The notes beneath the pieces were generated by a model. The model was not told the DNA's origin and did not search any database. It saw only the letters and a program-made list of their open reading frames with translations. This document shows, piece by piece, positions 6,749-8,440 of a stretch of DNA of 8,440 nucleotides. The translations under genes were made by a program, and so were the position numbers. The stretch covers positions 1 through 8,440 of the forward strand of contig CAKQQU010000058.1 in NCBI GenBank assembly GCA_934271085.1. The letters are read 5' to 3'. Source of the DNA: an uncultured Bacillota bacterium. Its GTDB lineage: Bacteria > Bacillota > Dehalobacteriia > UBA4068. The stretch's first letter is position 1. Each line of letters begins with the position of its first letter.

Positions 6749-7834
6749 CTAAGGTAATATTTGATCTCTTGCATCATTTGCGTCCATTCTCCGTCTCAGC
6801 TGGCCGCAGGCTGCCTGAATATCGCCGCCCCGCTTATGGCGAAGCTGCAAAGGCACGCCCAGTTCCTCCAGCCTATGACAAAATTCCCTTACTGTTTCAT
6901 CATCCGGAGGAGATATACCGGCTTCCGGCAAGGGATTGGCCGGTATAATATTAACAAGAATATCGGTTCCTGTCAATAAATCTGCCAGATGCCGGGCATC
7001 CTCAGGCCTGTCGTTCACTCCCTGAAAGAGAGCATATTCCATAGTCAGCCTTCTGCCGCTGCGCTGACGGTAATACTTACACACTTCCATCAGTTCCGCC
7101 AAAGAATAGTGAGCGGCTCCGGGCATAAGCCGGCGGCGCAGTTCGTCATCTGCAGCGTGCAGCGATACGGCCAGGCCGATCTGATAATCCCATTCCGCCA
7201 GCTCTCTGATACGGGGAACCAGGCCGCAGGTAGATACGGTTATCCTCCGCATGCCAATATTCATACCATCTTCGCAATTAAGCAGCTCGATGGATTTTTT
7301 AACCGCCGCTATATTGGCCAGCGGCTCGCCCATACCCATATAAACAATATTGGTGATCCCGGAAAAACCAAGCTCATAGGCTAGTTTATCCGCAATCTGC
7401 ACCTGGGATACGATTTCCCCGGCAGTAAGATTACGAAAATTATCATGCAATGCTGTGGCGCAGAAGCGGCAGTTCATGGCACAGCCGCTCTGGCTGCTGA
7501 CGCAGCAGGTGGCGCGATTATGGGCCTGCCAGCGCTCATAAAGCATCAGCACCATCTCTATACGTTCGCCGTCATTAAGTTCCAGCAGCAATTTAATAGT
7601 ATCTTCTGCCTGGGAAATCTGTTTATCCAGAATACGGGGCAGCGCAACCGTAGTTTCTTCGGAAAGCCGTACCCTTAGACCAGCGGGAATATCGGTCATC
7701 TGAGAAAAACTGCCGGCGCCGTTTTTCTGAATATGACGGAAAAGCTGCCTGCCTCTGAAAGCAGGCTGGCCTATGCTTTTAATATATGAAGTAAGTTCCT
7801 CTTTAGTCAAAGAACGTAATTCCAACAATTCCAT
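6749..7834 (-). CDS. rlmN: Dual-specificity 23S rRNA/tRNA adenine-C2 methyltransferase RlmN
   Basis: Radical-SAM enzyme that methylates C2 of A2503 in 23S rRNA and of A37 in certain tRNAs. It has 361 residues, as is usual. The N-terminal helical accessory domain (about 1-85) is followed by the radical-SAM core. CVSSQSGCAMNCRFC (111-125) holds the 4Fe-4S ligands C118, C122 and C125, plus C111, which matches E. coli C118. GMGEP (167-171) is the SAM-binding motif. The C-terminal GGDIQAACGQL places C343 at the methyl-carrying cysteine (E. coli C355). The presence of AACGQL and the gene context favour RlmN over the resistance enzyme Cfr. ATG 7834 overlaps the rsmB stop by one base (TAATG), with GGAG 9 nt upstream inside rsmB, which suggests translational coupling. 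Confidence 0.97.
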   Translation of the reverse strand: MELLELRSLTKEELTSYIKSIGQPAFRGRQLFRHIQKNGAGSFSQMTDIPAGLRVRLSEETTVALPRILDKQISQAEDTIKLLLELNDGERIEMVLMLYERWQAHNRATCCVSSQSGCAMNCRFCATALHDNFRNLTAGEIVSQVQIADKLAYELGFSGITNIVYMGMGEPLANIAAVKKSIELLNCEDGMNIGMRRITVSTCGLVPRIRELAEWDYQIGLAVSLHAADDELRRRLMPGAAHYSLAELMEVCKYYRQRSGRRLTMEYALFQGVNDRPEDARHLADLLTGTDILVNIIPANPLPEAGISPPDDETVREFCHRLEELGVPLQLRHKRGGDIQAACGQLRRRMDANDARDQILP

Positions 7835-8440
7835 TATTTTTTCTCCAGCAGCGCTATATAAAACCCGTCCATACCTTTATCATCCATAAAGGGCAAAAGC
7901 TGTATCTCGCCGCTGGCCAGCTTGTCCTTATATTCAGGCATAAATTTCTGCAGGCCTGCCAGCGGTACCAAAGTGAAATCAGGATGCTCTACCAGAAAAC
8001 GGTGGACATTGGCGCCGTTTTCATCGTCAGTTATGGTACAGGTGGAATAACAGATACGTCCGCCCTTCCGCAGATAGCGGGCTGCTGACTCCAGCAACTC
8101 ATAGGACAAGCGGGCCAACTGCCCCACTGATGCGTTTTCCTTGCGAAAACGGCTGTCAGCTCTCACGCCAAGGGTCCCCAATCCGCTGCAGGGTGCGTCC
8201 AGCAGAATATAATCAGCCCAGCAATCATAGGTTTCCGGAAGCTCACGGCTGTCCGCTACCTCGGCCTGAATGATATCCACACCCAAACGCTCGGCATTGG
8301 CCTGGATCAGCGCCGCCTTATGAGGATGTATATCAAAGGCGTGGATTTCGCCGCTATTATTCATCAAGGCTGCCAAATGCGTAGTTTTTCCGCCGGGAGC
8401 AGCGCAAAGATCAAGCACCCGGGAACCGGGAGCAGGAGAC
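7834..8440 (-). CDS. rsmB: 16S rRNA (cytosine-967-C5) methyltransferase RsmB, C-terminal part
   Basis: SAM-dependent NOL1/NOP2/Sun-family RNA m5C methyltransferase. Only about the last 201 codons are visible; the frame is open to the window edge, and GTG at 8418 is an internal Val, not a start. Full RsmB proteins are around 430-450 residues, so the NusB-like N-terminal RNA-binding domain and part of the catalytic domain lie outside. Visible signatures are the SAM-binding VLDLCAAPGGKTTHLA (motif I), FDIHPHK, DAPCSGLGTLG (motif IV, with the cysteine that releases the product), and YSTCTI (motif VI, with the nucleophilic cysteine). It ends in a normal C-terminal DGFYIALLEKK, with stop TAA 7836-7834 overlapping rlmN. 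Placement ahead of rlmN as in B. subtilis supports RsmB over another NSUN paralogue such as RsmF. Confidence 0.93.
   Translation of the reverse strand, partial: SPAPGSRVLDLCAAPGGKTTHLAALMNNSGEIHAFDIHPHKAALIQANAERLGVDIIQAEVADSRELPETYDCWADYILLDAPCSGLGTLGVRADSRFRKENASVGQLARLSYELLESAARYLRKGGRICYSTCTITDDENGANVHRFLVEHPDFTLVPLAGLQKFMPEYKDKLASGEIQLLPFMDDKGMDGFYIALLEKK

Noticed and set aside
6749..7834. rlmN as a Cfr-type antibiotic resistance methyltransferase
   Set aside because: The conserved AACGQL ending and the housekeeping operon position fit RlmN.
1..8440. CRISPR arrays, tRNA/rRNA genes, insertion sequences, phage or attachment sites
   Set aside because: No regularly spaced repeats, no cloverleaf or rRNA signatures, no transposase or integrase, and no terminal repeats were seen.

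Overview
The window reads as an ordinary low-to-mid GC Bacillota (Firmicutes) chromosome. The main evidence is gene order. On the minus strand the genes run rsmB - rlmN - stp/prpC - prkC/stk1 - rsgA - rpe, which is the conserved Firmicutes arrangement (in Bacillus subtilis: fmt-rsmB-rlmN-prpC-prkC-rsgA-rpe-thiN). The kinase has three PASTA repeats, as expected for a Gram-positive-type lineage. Its kinase domain resembles those of anaerobic Negativicutes/Clostridia, but I cannot place the genus from sequence alone.

Layout: 1-818 (+) is the 3' part of a TerC/Alx-family membrane protein that enters from outside the window. It ends at a strong intrinsic terminator (872-916). 937-2345 (-) is a MATE-family multidrug exporter gene broken by a single missing base near 2186/2187; adding one base restores a 469-residue protein. 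Upstream of it, 2346-2575 holds a near-consensus sigma-A promoter (2422-2450), a dyad around that promoter, and a strong terminator hairpin (2364-2402). The hairpin lies between the promoter and the ribosome binding site, which is the layout of a transcription attenuator. I see no gene and no convincing terminator in 2477-2575. 2576-8440 (-) is the tightly packed housekeeping operon; rsmB at the right edge is cut by the window.

How the genes work together: RsmB (16S rRNA m5C967) and RlmN (23S rRNA/tRNA m2A) modify RNA. RsgA is the GTPase that checks late 30S assembly. Stp and PrkC are the opposing PP2C phosphatase and PASTA Ser/Thr kinase that couple cell-wall status to growth. Rpe serves the pentose phosphate pathway. 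Start and stop codons overlap at three junctions (TAATG, TAATG, ATGA), consistent with one translationally coupled transcript. TerC and the MATE gene are accessory transporters outside this unit and converge on the shared terminator.

I found no strong sign of a wholly new system. The most interesting element is the MATE regulatory leader: promoter, dyad, attenuator-like hairpin and a small overlapping reading frame.
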